Part shown: piece after piece, positions 1 to 6,170 of the stretch
Position numbering within the stretch: the first letter of the stretch is position 1
Layout of the letters: every line of letters starts with the position of its first letter
Origin: Crocinitomicaceae bacterium
GTDB taxonomy: Bacteria; Bacteroidota; Bacteroidia; Flavobacteriales_D; Crocinitomicaceae
Direction of reading: 5' to 3'
Assembly (NCBI GenBank): GCA_013215515.1
Contig: JABSPC010000683.1
Span: forward strand, 1 to 6,366
DNA length: 6,366 bases
Notes under the pieces: model-generated
The model's database searches: none
Seen by the model: only the letters and a program-made list of their open reading frames with translations
Told to the model about the DNA's origin: nothing
Program-made: the position numbers and the translations under genes

Positions 1-3000
1 CACCATTCAAGAAGAACTCGTATTGATCAGCTCCAGTTGCGGTAAATAGTGCGTTATCACCAGAACAAATCATACTAGAAGCGGTAACAGTTAAGTTTAG
101 GTTCATTGAATTGACAATGAAGTTGTACACATCTGGAGTTGAAGCACAGTCACCATTATATCCAGTAACAGATACTATATCTCCATTTTCAAGGGTGCTA
201 ACATCAAATGTAGCCAATGGTCCTGATTGTACGATTGCTCCATTGATGTCAAAATCGTAAGTCATTGCACCAGAAGCTGTAAATGTTACTAGATCATTTA
301 TACAAATAGTAGTAGTCGTATTAATACTTGATGCTATTGTTGGGTACGTATATACTGTATAAGTTACATTCGAAATCGAAGTACTAATACATCCATTTGT
401 TTCGCCATTTACTGTTACAATATCACCATTATTCAATGGGCTATTGAAATTAGGGACAGCACTATAACCTCCAACAGGAGTTCCATTAATTACAAATTGG
501 TAATTAGTTGCTCCGCCGGCAAGTAGATCAGTCAATTCACCAGTACAAAGAGTTGTGTCGGCATTATTTGTAATTGTAACTACGGGTGCGCCGTAGACAG
601 TGAATGTTAAATTATTAGAAGTAGAAGGACAACCTAAAGATGAACCTACAACTTCAATTATGTCTCCATTAGCCAAAGTTGATGTCGAAATTGTTGTAAT
701 GGCACTTGGAGCCCCTTGAGAAACACCATTGATGAAAAATTCGTAAAGTGTCGCTCCAGAACCAGTGAAGTCAACATTGTCACCAAGACAAATTATTTGA
801 TCAAAATCAGAACTTGTTAATGTTACTACTGGAGTTGGATTAACAGTGATAGGAAGATAAACATCCGTATTTGTACAACCTTGAGGGGATGTCACTACAA
901 TGGATACAACATCCGTATTAATTAATGAAGTACTCGTATAAGTTGTTGTCGGAGATGGAGCTCCTTGTGAAGCACCATTGATAAAGAATTCGTACAATGC
1001 ACCACCAGTACCTGTGTAGGTGACAGACTCTCCCTGACAAATGATATTGTCTACATCAGAAGACGAAAGGGTCCCCGTTGGAACAACATTAATTGTAATA
1101 CCTAGAATTGATGATGATGAACAAGTGTTCGATTCACCTATAACTTCAACATTATATGATCCTGTAGGGAATGCGGCTGAATTCAAAGTGTTTAATGGTG
1201 AAGGCCCTTGGACGCTTATTCCGTTAACAATAAACTCATAGTTCGTTGCGCCAGTTGCTGTATAGTCGATTAATTCATCAGCACAATAAATATTATCCAC
1301 ATCTGTACTAGTCAAAGAAGTTGAAGGAATAGGATTTACTGTTGTAATAATGCTGTTAGAGACACTTGAACATCCAATTAAACTTCCATTGAAATAAACG
1401 GCTTGTCCATTGGTCAATCCAAATGTCGTAAATGTGTTTGTTCCTGACATAGCACCTTGAGGAGTTCCATCAACGTAGAATTGATACAGGTCACCTCCAG
1501 CTCCAGTAAATGTAACTGACTCACCTGTACAAATAATATCATCAGCATCAGAGCTTGTCATTGTCAATGTTGGAATCGGATTTACATTAAGGTTTATTAT
1601 TGCACTTGTATCAGTACAACCATTTCCACCTATTCCAACTACTTGAAAAGCATTTGATCCAATAAGCAATGTAGGATTCGTTAATGTTGACGTTGCAGAA
1701 GGTCCTTGAGTTGATACAGTATTAACGAAGAATTCATAGTTGGCTGCGTTCGCTCCAGTAAATACAATTCCATCTCCATCACAAATAGTATTGTCACCAT
1801 CACTAGAGAAGAAGCTAACACTAGGATTGCTTAATATGATAAATGACTGTGATTGAGAAACGATACAAGTATTTGATTCTCCTTCAACAGAAATCGTCTG
1901 ACCGTTCAATAATCCGGTTGTAGTGTACGTGCTAAGAGCCGAAGGACCTTGAGCACTTAATCCATCAATAAAGAACTCGTAGTTCGTGGCTCCTGATCCT
2001 GTAAACGTTACAGCTGTTCCAGCACAAACAGTATTATCTCCGTTATCGTCATTTGTTAATACGGTTACTGGTGAAGCAAGTACTGTCATAATAATTTCGG
2101 TACTAGCAAATGAACATGCACCAAGGTGGCCAATAATTACCACTGTGTCGTTATCATTTAAAGTACTAGTAATGTAGCTTGCCGTTCCACTGAATTGAAC
2201 TGAAACTCCATTAATTTGAAAATCATATGATGCCGCACCACCTGATGTGAACGTCACGGTTTCTCCAGAACAAATAATATCGTCAGCATCTGACGAAGCT
2301 ATCGTCGTAGACGGAATTGGATTGACGATATATGTAAAGCTTTCAGCTGCCATGTAATAACAACCTAAAGATGAAGATCCCATAACAGTAATAGTATCTC
2401 CCCATTCTAAAGAATCTATTGCAAATGTTGCGAGTGCTAATGGACCTTGAACAGTTGTATCATTAAGGAAGAATTCATATAAATCTGCGCCACTTCCTGT
2501 AAATGTGACTAACTCATTTTCACAAATTACGTTTCCACCAGTCGATTGAATCATAGAAGTTGTTGGAAGCGGATTCACATTGAAAATCATTGAAGTTGTG
2601 TCAGTACATCCATTATCATTAATCACAACTGTTGAGACAGTATAGTTGTCAACTAGTGTATCAATGTTGTAATATCCGATGGTATCCATTATTGATGTCA
2701 CTCCAAGGGTATCATTAAGAAAGAATTGATAATTGTATGATAAATCTGTAGAGGAAGCCGTAAATAATACATTATCACCAGAACAGATTGAGGAATCGGC
2801 ATCATCTGAGATAAAAGTATAAACAGGTAAGTCATTGACAACATGCACATACTGTGGCATTGTATCACTCACGCAAGTATTCTCAAATGCTAACACACTT
2901 ATTGTATCAAGGTTAACAAGAGTACTAGTTGTGTATAATGTATCGTTTATAGAAGGTGTGTTTTGAGATACACCATTGTAGAAATATTGAAATTGTACCA

Positions 3001-3091
3001 ATGAGTCGGTACTGTAAGCTTCAAATATGACTTCGTCACCAATACAAACTGTTGTGTCTGGTTCAGATGTAGATAAGAAGATTGTAGGTCG
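1..3091 (-). repeat. Tandem array of 13 Ig-like (PKD-like) modules, last one truncated (residues 996-2025+)
   Basis: Consensus per module: an Asp-rich linker (S-S-D-x-D-[DN]), I-[IV]-C-x-G-[ED]-x-V-x-F-T-G-x-G-A, then Y-E-F-F-[IL]-N-G-x-S-x-Q-G-P-S, a threonine-rich strand, N-G-D-x-I-x-V-x-G, then [GT]-C and VNPxP. First cysteines are at 1011, 1098, 1185, 1269, 1351, 1432, 1516, 1598, 1680, 1763, 1844, 1925 and 2004 (period 87, 87, 84, 82, 81, 84, 82, 82, 83, 81, 81, 79). Second cysteines are at 1068, 1157, 1239, 1321, 1404, 1487, 1569, 1652, 1734, 1816, 1896 and 1977. Every complete module thus has a potential disulfide. The Y-Q-W core seen in many CHU-type Ig-like domains is Y-E-F-F or a variant here. 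Module 13 is cut just after YEFFLNG. By family knowledge such arrays form extended stalks; the array continues beyond base 1 for an unknown length. Confidence 0.88.
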
Positions 3092-6076
3092 GTTGATGTG
3101 GACAAGATGAGTAACTGTATCAGTACAGTAATTTACTCCATTTGTTGTTACTAAAGTTACGTTGAAATCACCACCATCTTGAAAAACATGTTGAGTAGTG
3201 TCCACGGTATAAAAGGAGGTTGCTGGAATTGCGTTAAAATAGATACTATCTATTATCAATTCATAAGCAATAGAAACATCTGCTCCAAGTGTATCATTTG
3301 TTGCTTTCCATCTAGGTTGAATTAAATCAGATGTAAAAGACACCTCAGAACCAATATAGACTGTTAAAGTATCTGTTGGCAGCACATTTACTGCAGAAAG
3401 ATCGAATGAAACGGTGTCTATCCCAATTTGAAACAAACCATTTGAAATAGTGTCCTCGTAAAACGAATGTTGTTGAAAAGCACTAGCTGAATTCACATTA
3501 AAATCACTACCATTCTTGTGAATTTTAATTCTAGGGCGATAGTTATTTGACACTTGAGTTCCTGATGCGTCCATATCGACAAGATAAGCGTCACTTCCTG
3601 TTCCATTTATTAAAACCATTCGATAGGCCACATTGAAACTATAATTCATTGATTCATAGCCAGTAATAGTAATAGCGCTCCCAGTGGAAGGTGTAAATAA
3701 AGACTGTGCATCCACTATTTCAGTCCATGGTAAAATTTGTCCGTAAGCTGTTGTGTTAATTCCAGAACCTTGAGGGAAATTTAAAGTTTGAGCAGTATTA
3801 GCTTGAATTAAACCTGTTGGACTTTCAAGGTAAGAACCATCGTTATACAGCCAACTGTAATTAATTGACCCGGTTGTTGATGAAGTGTTTGTGAAAAGGG
3901 TTGTATCTCCGAAACAATAAGGACCATCCACTGTGAAGCCTGCTGTGATTGTTGATGTTGGATTAATTGTCCAGCCTGGATTGGACCCAGTCGTGTCTGA
4001 ATGGTATGCTGTTAACGCCAATCCCGTTGAGGCATCTATTAGTGTCAGGTCTAATCCTTGACCTATAAAATCGATGACTGTATTTTGTTTAATTAAATAT
4101 GCTGCTATAGCGAACGTATCAGAAGATGCGATGTAAATCATATCACTACAGTTACCATTTAAGATTAAGCTGTCAGCTACTGTTTGAATTGAATTTTGCT
4201 CCAAGTGAACGCTTGACCCAGGTAAAATAGTAAGTTTGTTATAAGTATTGGTGCCAGTTACAAGCTGTTGAGTTGTTAAAGTTTGAAAGTTAAGAGTAAC
4301 ATCATAAAATGCTAAGTTCGGAGTGAAAAGTCCATTTCCATAGCTTATAGTGTCAGCACCATAGTAAATCGTATCGCCGATATATAAGTGAGAGGTTCCT
4401 GATTCAAATGTTAGAGCATTGTCTCCATTTGCGTTAAATTGAAGAATAAGCTCAACAAATGAGTTACCTAAATCTATTTTTCTTAAATCGGAAGTCACTG
4501 AAGGGTTATCAATTGAGAGTAAGCTCCCAGTTTTTACTCCATTGTCCTGCGTATAAAGTTCACCATTGAAAAGAATTATACTAGACGTGTCACTCATCAC
4601 CAAGTCATTCATCAGAAGAAGTGAATCTGTCGGGTCATCCATCAAAACAAGGAAACTACAATCTATTGTACTTGTGTTTGGAGATAATTCAGCTTGATTT
4701 TTAAAAACGATTGCTGAGTAAATTACATTTCTGTTAACAGTTAAGTTCGGATGAAATGTTACGTCACCATAAGCATAGGCACTTGAATCTAGAGCGAAAG
4801 TTTGATTACCGAAAATCCCCGTCCAATCCATTGTTTTGAAAAAGGCCATGTCATCGACTAATACTGTTTGCGCTGTTGTGGAGAAAGAGTTTATGTCAAA
4901 GAATACTGAATCCATTAGTGTTGGAATACATCCCCCAGCAAAAGCACCACCTGTAGAGAATGACCAATGAGCAGAATCGGTCCAACTTCCAGCGTCACCA
5001 ATCCAATAATAATTTGCCCCAATCAATGTCCAGCCAGTACCATTGGTTACAGCCGACAAAGCAAGATTATATGTTGCTGCTCCAACAGCGTTAACTTTTG
5101 AAACATCAATACCATTTAAATTTAAAACGTTGTATCCAGTTTTAGTAAATGTTGCGTTAATAAAACCAGAACTATCTATAACAGTCGTTAAGTAAAGTAA
5201 AGAGCCACAATCTCCAGAAGCGATAATAGAATCTGTTGACAGTGTAGTTCCATTTTCTATTTTTAATTGACTTGAAGGAACAACACTAACTAAGTTAAAG
5301 GTGTTGTCACCATAATGGCTAAAATCCATAGCCGTTGATGAGACTAAAGTGTCATAAGCCAAGTTTCCACCATGAAATTCGGCTATACCCGAACTATCAC
5401 CAAGTGTAATAATAGATCCACTATTAGTCCAAGTAAGAGAAGTTGAATCAATTTCCCAATGCCCACTGGTAACGTCAAAAACTGTATTCGTGATATCAAT
5501 GTCTCTTATTTCACTAGTTGTAGAGAAAAATTTACCACATGTTACCAATATGTTACTAACATCAATTCCACCAGTATCTACATAAATCCTTTTTGTACCG
5601 ATATTGAAATCGTCAGTCATTTGAACTTGCTCTCCTGAAAATCTGAAATCTTGTACCCAAATTGTTCCAGATGACGTAATTACTTTGGTGGTAAGGGCAG
5701 TGTTCATTTCAATTTCTCCCCAAATTCCAGTAAAAGTGATTCCACTTGCATTTCCAATAATGGAACCTTGAATCTCGAATGTGACCAAAAGAGGAGAATC
5801 AAAAACGAAAGAGACAGGCACCCCTGAAAAGTTCAAATCATTCATTATTGCAGGCACATCAATACCTACTACATCGGCCGCCAATAATGATGAGTTGCCA
5901 TCGAAAACAGCATTGTCACCAACTCCTGGAATGGTAGACCCATTAAGACCTCCGGAGGTTAAGGACCAGTTAAGTGTGTCGCTCCAGTCACCCGCTCCTC
6001 CAATCCAAAAATGATTGGCAGCAAAAGTTGAACTAGACATTAATAGGGTACAAAAAAGTAGTCTAAATTTCTTCAT
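1..6076 (-). CDS. Giant secreted multi-domain surface protein with Ig-like/PKD-like repeats (probable T9SS substrate), 3' end outside window
   Basis: The minus-strand frame from ATG 6074-6076 runs through 2025 codons with no stop and exits at base 1, so the C-terminus is missing. Order of parts: signal peptide (1-19), two WIGxxGxW beta-rich units (21-353, 354-705), a PKD-like start around Cys721, an unassigned stretch (about 740-890), a divergent Ig-like module (about 891-995), then 13 tandem Ig-like modules from 996. The start is supported by the signal peptide and by an in-frame TAA at 6107-6109, ten codons upstream; Met13 would lie inside the signal peptide. No Shine-Dalgarno sequence precedes it, which is normal in Bacteroidota. 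The composition is rich in Thr, Ser, Asn, Asp and Gly, typical of extracellular beta proteins. By family knowledge, such proteins are exported by Sec and then T9SS and act as adhesins, gliding or biofilm components. Surface location and an adhesive role are inferred. I see no catalytic motif. It could also be a secreted enzyme if a catalytic domain lies beyond base 1. Confidence 0.93.
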   Translation of the reverse strand, partial: MKKFRLLFCTLLMSSSTFAANHFWIGGAGDWSDTLNWSLTSGGLNGSTIPGVGDNAVFDGNSSLLAADVVGIDVPAIMNDLNFSGVPVSFVFDSPLLVTFEIQGSIIGNASGITFTGIWGEIEMNTALTTKVITSSGTIWVQDFRFSGEQVQMTDDFNIGTKRIYVDTGGIDVSNILVTCGKFFSTTSEIRDIDITNTVFDVTSGHWEIDSTSLTWTNSGSIITLGDSSGIAEFHGGNLAYDTLVSSTAMDFSHYGDNTFNLVSVVPSSQLKIENGTTLSTDSIIASGDCGSLLYLTTVIDSSGFINATFTKTGYNVLNLNGIDVSKVNAVGAATYNLALSAVTNGTGWTLIGANYYWIGDAGSWTDSAHWSFSTGGAFAGGCIPTLMDSVFFDINSFSTTAQTVLVDDMAFFKTMDWTGIFGNQTFALDSSAYAYGDVTFHPNLTVNRNVIYSAIVFKNQAELSPNTSTIDCSFLVLMDDPTDSLLLMNDLVMSDTSSIILFNGELYTQDNGVKTGSLLSIDNPSVTSDLRKIDLGNSFVELILQFNANGDNALTFESGTSHLYIGDTIYYGADTISYGNGLFTPNLAFYDVTLNFQTLTTQQLVTGTNTYNKLTILPGSSVHLEQNSIQTVADSLILNGNCSDMIYIASSDTFAIAAYLIKQNTVIDFIGQGLDLTLIDASTGLALTAYHSDTTGSNPGWTINPTSTITAGFTVDGPYCFGDTTLFTNTSSTTGSINYSWLYNDGSYLESPTGLIQANTAQTLNFPQGSGINTTAYGQILPWTEIVDAQSLFTPSTGSAITITGYESMNYSFNVAYRMVLINGTGSDAYLVDMDASGTQVSNNYRPRIKIHKNGSDFNVNSASAFQQHSFYEDTISNGLFQIGIDTVSFDLSAVNVLPTDTLTVYIGSEVSFTSDLIQPRWKATNDTLGADVSIAYELIIDSIYFNAIPATSFYTVDTTQHVFQDGGDFNVTLVTTNGVNYCTDTVTHLVHINRPTIFLSTSEPDTTVCIGDEVIFEAYSTDSLVQFQYFYNGVSQNTPSINDTLYTTSTLVNLDTISVLAFENTCVSDTMPQYVHVVNDLPVYTFISDDADSSICSGDNVLFTASSTDLSYNYQFFLNDTLGVTSIMDTIGYYNIDTLVDNYTVSTVVINDNGCTDTTSMIFNVNPLPTTSMIQSTGGNVICENELVTFTGSGADLYEFFLNDTTVQGPLALATFAIDSLEWGDTITVMGSSSLGCYYMAAESFTYIVNPIPSTTIASSDADDIICSGETVTFTSGGAASYDFQINGVSVQFSGTASYITSTLNDNDTVVIIGHLGACSFASTEIIMTVLASPVTVLTNDDNGDNTVCAGTAVTFTGSGATNYEFFIDGLSAQGPSALSTYTTTGLLNGQTISVEGESNTCIVSQSQSFIILSNPSVSFFSSDGDNTICDGDGIVFTGANAANYEFFVNTVSTQGPSATSTLTNPTLLIGSNAFQVVGIGGNGCTDTSAIINLNVNPIPTLTMTSSDADDIICTGESVTFTGAGGDLYQFYVDGTPQGAMSGTNTFTTFGLTNGQAVYFNGSLIGCSSVSNSIITTVNPIPSTSLTSTDVDNIYCADELIDYTATGATNYEFIVNGISVQGPSPLNTLNSAAFPTGSYNVEVIGESNTCSSSSILGITINVVPTGTLSSSDVDNIICQGESVTYTGTGGALYEFFINGASQGAPSPTTTYTSTSLINTDVVSIVVTSPQGCTNTDVYLPITVNPTPVVTLTSSDFDQIICLGDNVDFTGSGATLYEFFINGVSQGAPSAITTISTSTLANGDIIEVVGSSLGCPSTSNNLTFTVYGAPVVTITNNADTTLCTGELTDLLAGGATNYQFVINGTPVGGYSAVPNFNSPLNNGDIVTVNGETNGCISTSISNVTYTVYTYPTIASSINTTTTICINDLVTFTASGAMTYDFDINGAIVQSGPLATFDVSTLENGDIVSVTGYNGDCASTPDVYNFIVNSMNLNLTVTASSMICSGDNALFTATGADQYEFFLNG
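3092..3406 (-). repeat. Divergent Ig-like module 0 (residues 891-995), first Cys replaced by Tyr
   Basis: The module reads LTVYIGSEVSFTSD where array modules have an I-C-x-G-D/E-x-V-x-F-T strand, so Tyr907 occupies the first cysteine position. The second cysteine is present as NYCTDTVTHLVHINRP (Cys984), leading into a linker like those between array modules. The Tyr907-Cys984 spacing is 77 residues, against 52-59 in the array, so the module also has about 20 extra residues, including the segment with Y-E-L-I-I-D-S and Y-F-N. It cannot form the standard disulfide of the array. It is probably an early, decayed or specialised cap of the array. Confidence 0.6.
3407..3859 (-). other. Unassigned coding segment (residues 740-890)
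   Basis: This part of the protein lacks the Cys motif, the Y-E-F-F motif and the WIG motif that mark the flanking modules. Visible pieces are TAYGQILPWTEIVD, AYRMVLINGTGSDAYLVDMD, RPRIKIHKNG and FQQHSFYED, followed by an S-N-G-L-F-Q-I-G-I-D segment. It has more Arg, Lys and His and longer hydrophobic strands than the Thr/Ser-rich array, suggesting a separate globular beta domain inserted between PKD-like parts. I do not recognise a family; a binding (lectin-like) or fibronectin-like domain is possible but unsupported. The frame remains open throughout and codon use looks the same as around it. Confidence 0.5.
3860..3961 (-). other. PKD-like domain, N-terminal part (residues 706-739)
   Basis: After unit 2 the protein reads AGFTVDGPYCFGDTTLFTNTS and then INYSWLYNDGSY. 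The pattern Y-C-x-G-D-x-x-x-F-T-N-T-S followed by Y-S-W is typical of the first strands of Bacteroidota PKD domains. The usual D-F-G-D-G after the Trp is replaced by L-Y-N-D-G, and I cannot follow the later strands of a normal PKD fold. Cys721 has no second cysteine within the next 60 residues, unlike the modules of the main array. The domain is therefore either degenerate or interrupted by the next segment. Confidence 0.55.
3962..5017 (-). repeat. WIGxxGxW beta-rich unit 2 (residues 354-705)
   Basis: This is a second copy of the preceding unit. It opens with YYWIGDAGSWTDSAHWS (Trp358), then GGCIPTLMDSVFFD (Cys383), matching the I-P-x-x-x-D-x-V/A-F-D pattern of unit 1. It closes with a G-N-C element (Cys643) and, exactly 59 residues later, SNPGWT (Trp702). 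That Cys-to-Trp spacing is identical to Cys290-Trp349, and the two closing elements lie 353 residues apart, against 334 between the opening tryptophans. So about 19 residues of net insertion separate the copies internally. Sequence between the landmarks is much diverged, indicating an old duplication or independent recruitment of the same domain type. Cys473 is unpaired by inspection. Confidence 0.72.
5018..6016 (-). repeat. WIGxxGxW beta-rich unit 1 (residues 21-353)
   Basis: The unit opens with FWIGGAGDWSDTLNWS (Trp24, Trp31, Trp37), followed by a Gly-rich turn, an I-P-G-x-G-D-N segment and AVFD. This is the usual opening of a module widespread in Bacteroidota secreted proteins. Short alternating hydrophobic/polar strands follow, consistent with a beta-helix or beta-sandwich. 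The unit ends with a G-D-C element at Cys290 and, exactly 59 residues on, NGTGWT with Trp349. Cys180 is an extra cysteine without an obvious partner. The function of this module is not established to my knowledge; a structural or glycan-facing role is only inference. It is repeated directly by unit 2. Confidence 0.75.
6020..6076 (-). other. Sec signal peptide (residues 1-19)
   Basis: The N-terminus reads MKKFRLLFCTLLMSSSTFA, with basic residues at 2, 3 and 5, a hydrophobic core of about residues 6-13, then a small-residue c-region. Cleavage by signal peptidase I is likely after Ala19 (T-F-A) or Ala20, leaving a mature protein that begins near NHFWIGG. Cys9 sits in the middle of the hydrophobic core without an L-[AS]-[GA]-C lipobox, so this is not a lipoprotein signal. 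Export to the periplasm, the first step for any T9SS substrate, follows from this. Confidence 0.85.
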
Positions 6077-6102
6077 GAGTGTAGTCTTATTTATATAGTT
6101 TT

Positions 6103-6122
6103 CCAATTAATTAAATTAATGG
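6103..6122 (-). promoter_or_regulatory. Weak AT-rich hairpin in the predicted 5' leader
   Basis: The minus strand here reads CCATTAATTTAATTAATTGG. CCA pairs with TGG and TTAAT with ATTAA around a TTA loop, with one bulged base on the 3' arm: eight pairs in all, only two of them G-C. It lies between the predicted transcription start and the start codon and contains the in-frame TAA (6107-6109). It has no following T-run, so it is not a terminator. In such AT-rich DNA it may be chance; an unstructured, A/T-rich leader is itself favourable for Bacteroidota translation. Confidence 0.2.
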
Positions 6123-6133
6123 AAATTTCGATG

Positions 6134-6165
6134 CAAATATTCGAGAAAAAATTGACTATCACAAA
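6134..6165 (-). promoter_or_regulatory. Candidate Bacteroidota-type promoter for the giant gene
   Basis: On the minus strand, TTTG (6162-6165) is followed after exactly 20 bases by AATATTTG (6134-6141) and then C. The Bacteroidota primary sigma factor consensus is TTTG at -33 and TAnnTTTG at -7 with about 19-21 bases between; the only mismatch is A for T at the first -7 position. Transcription would begin near 6126-6130, giving a leader of about 50 bases before the ATG at 6074-6076. A second TTTG at 6166-6169 would give a less suitable 24-base gap. Confidence 0.55.
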
Positions 6166-6170
6166 CAAAT

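Noticed and set aside
1041..1241. Plus-strand reading frame of 66 codons
   Set aside because: It lies wholly antisense to Ig-like modules 8 and 9 of the giant gene, has no recognisable domain, and its sequence is explained by the repeat-coding strand.
1986..2177. Plus-strand reading frame of 63 codons
   Set aside because: It is antisense to modules 4 and 5, with no start context or domain; it is a shadow of the coding strand.
1..3091. Regular repeats of about 245 bases as a CRISPR array or DNA-level satellite
   Set aside because: The period matches protein modules in one open frame, the repeats are diverged with only short conserved motifs, and there are no identical short repeats with unique spacers.
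5781..6014. Plus-strand reading frame of 77 codons
   Set aside because: It is antisense to the first WIG unit; its Pro/Ser/Thr/Lys-rich product has no recognisable features and mirrors the Gly/Ser/Thr-rich coding strand.
6038..6040. Met13 as an alternative start of the giant protein
   Set aside because: Starting there would remove the basic n-region and most of the hydrophobic core, destroying the signal peptide.
6050..6052. Cys9 as the lipidated cysteine of a lipoprotein
   Set aside because: The preceding residues are R-L-L-F, not a lipobox, and the cysteine is in the middle of the hydrophobic core with a good signal peptidase I site further on.
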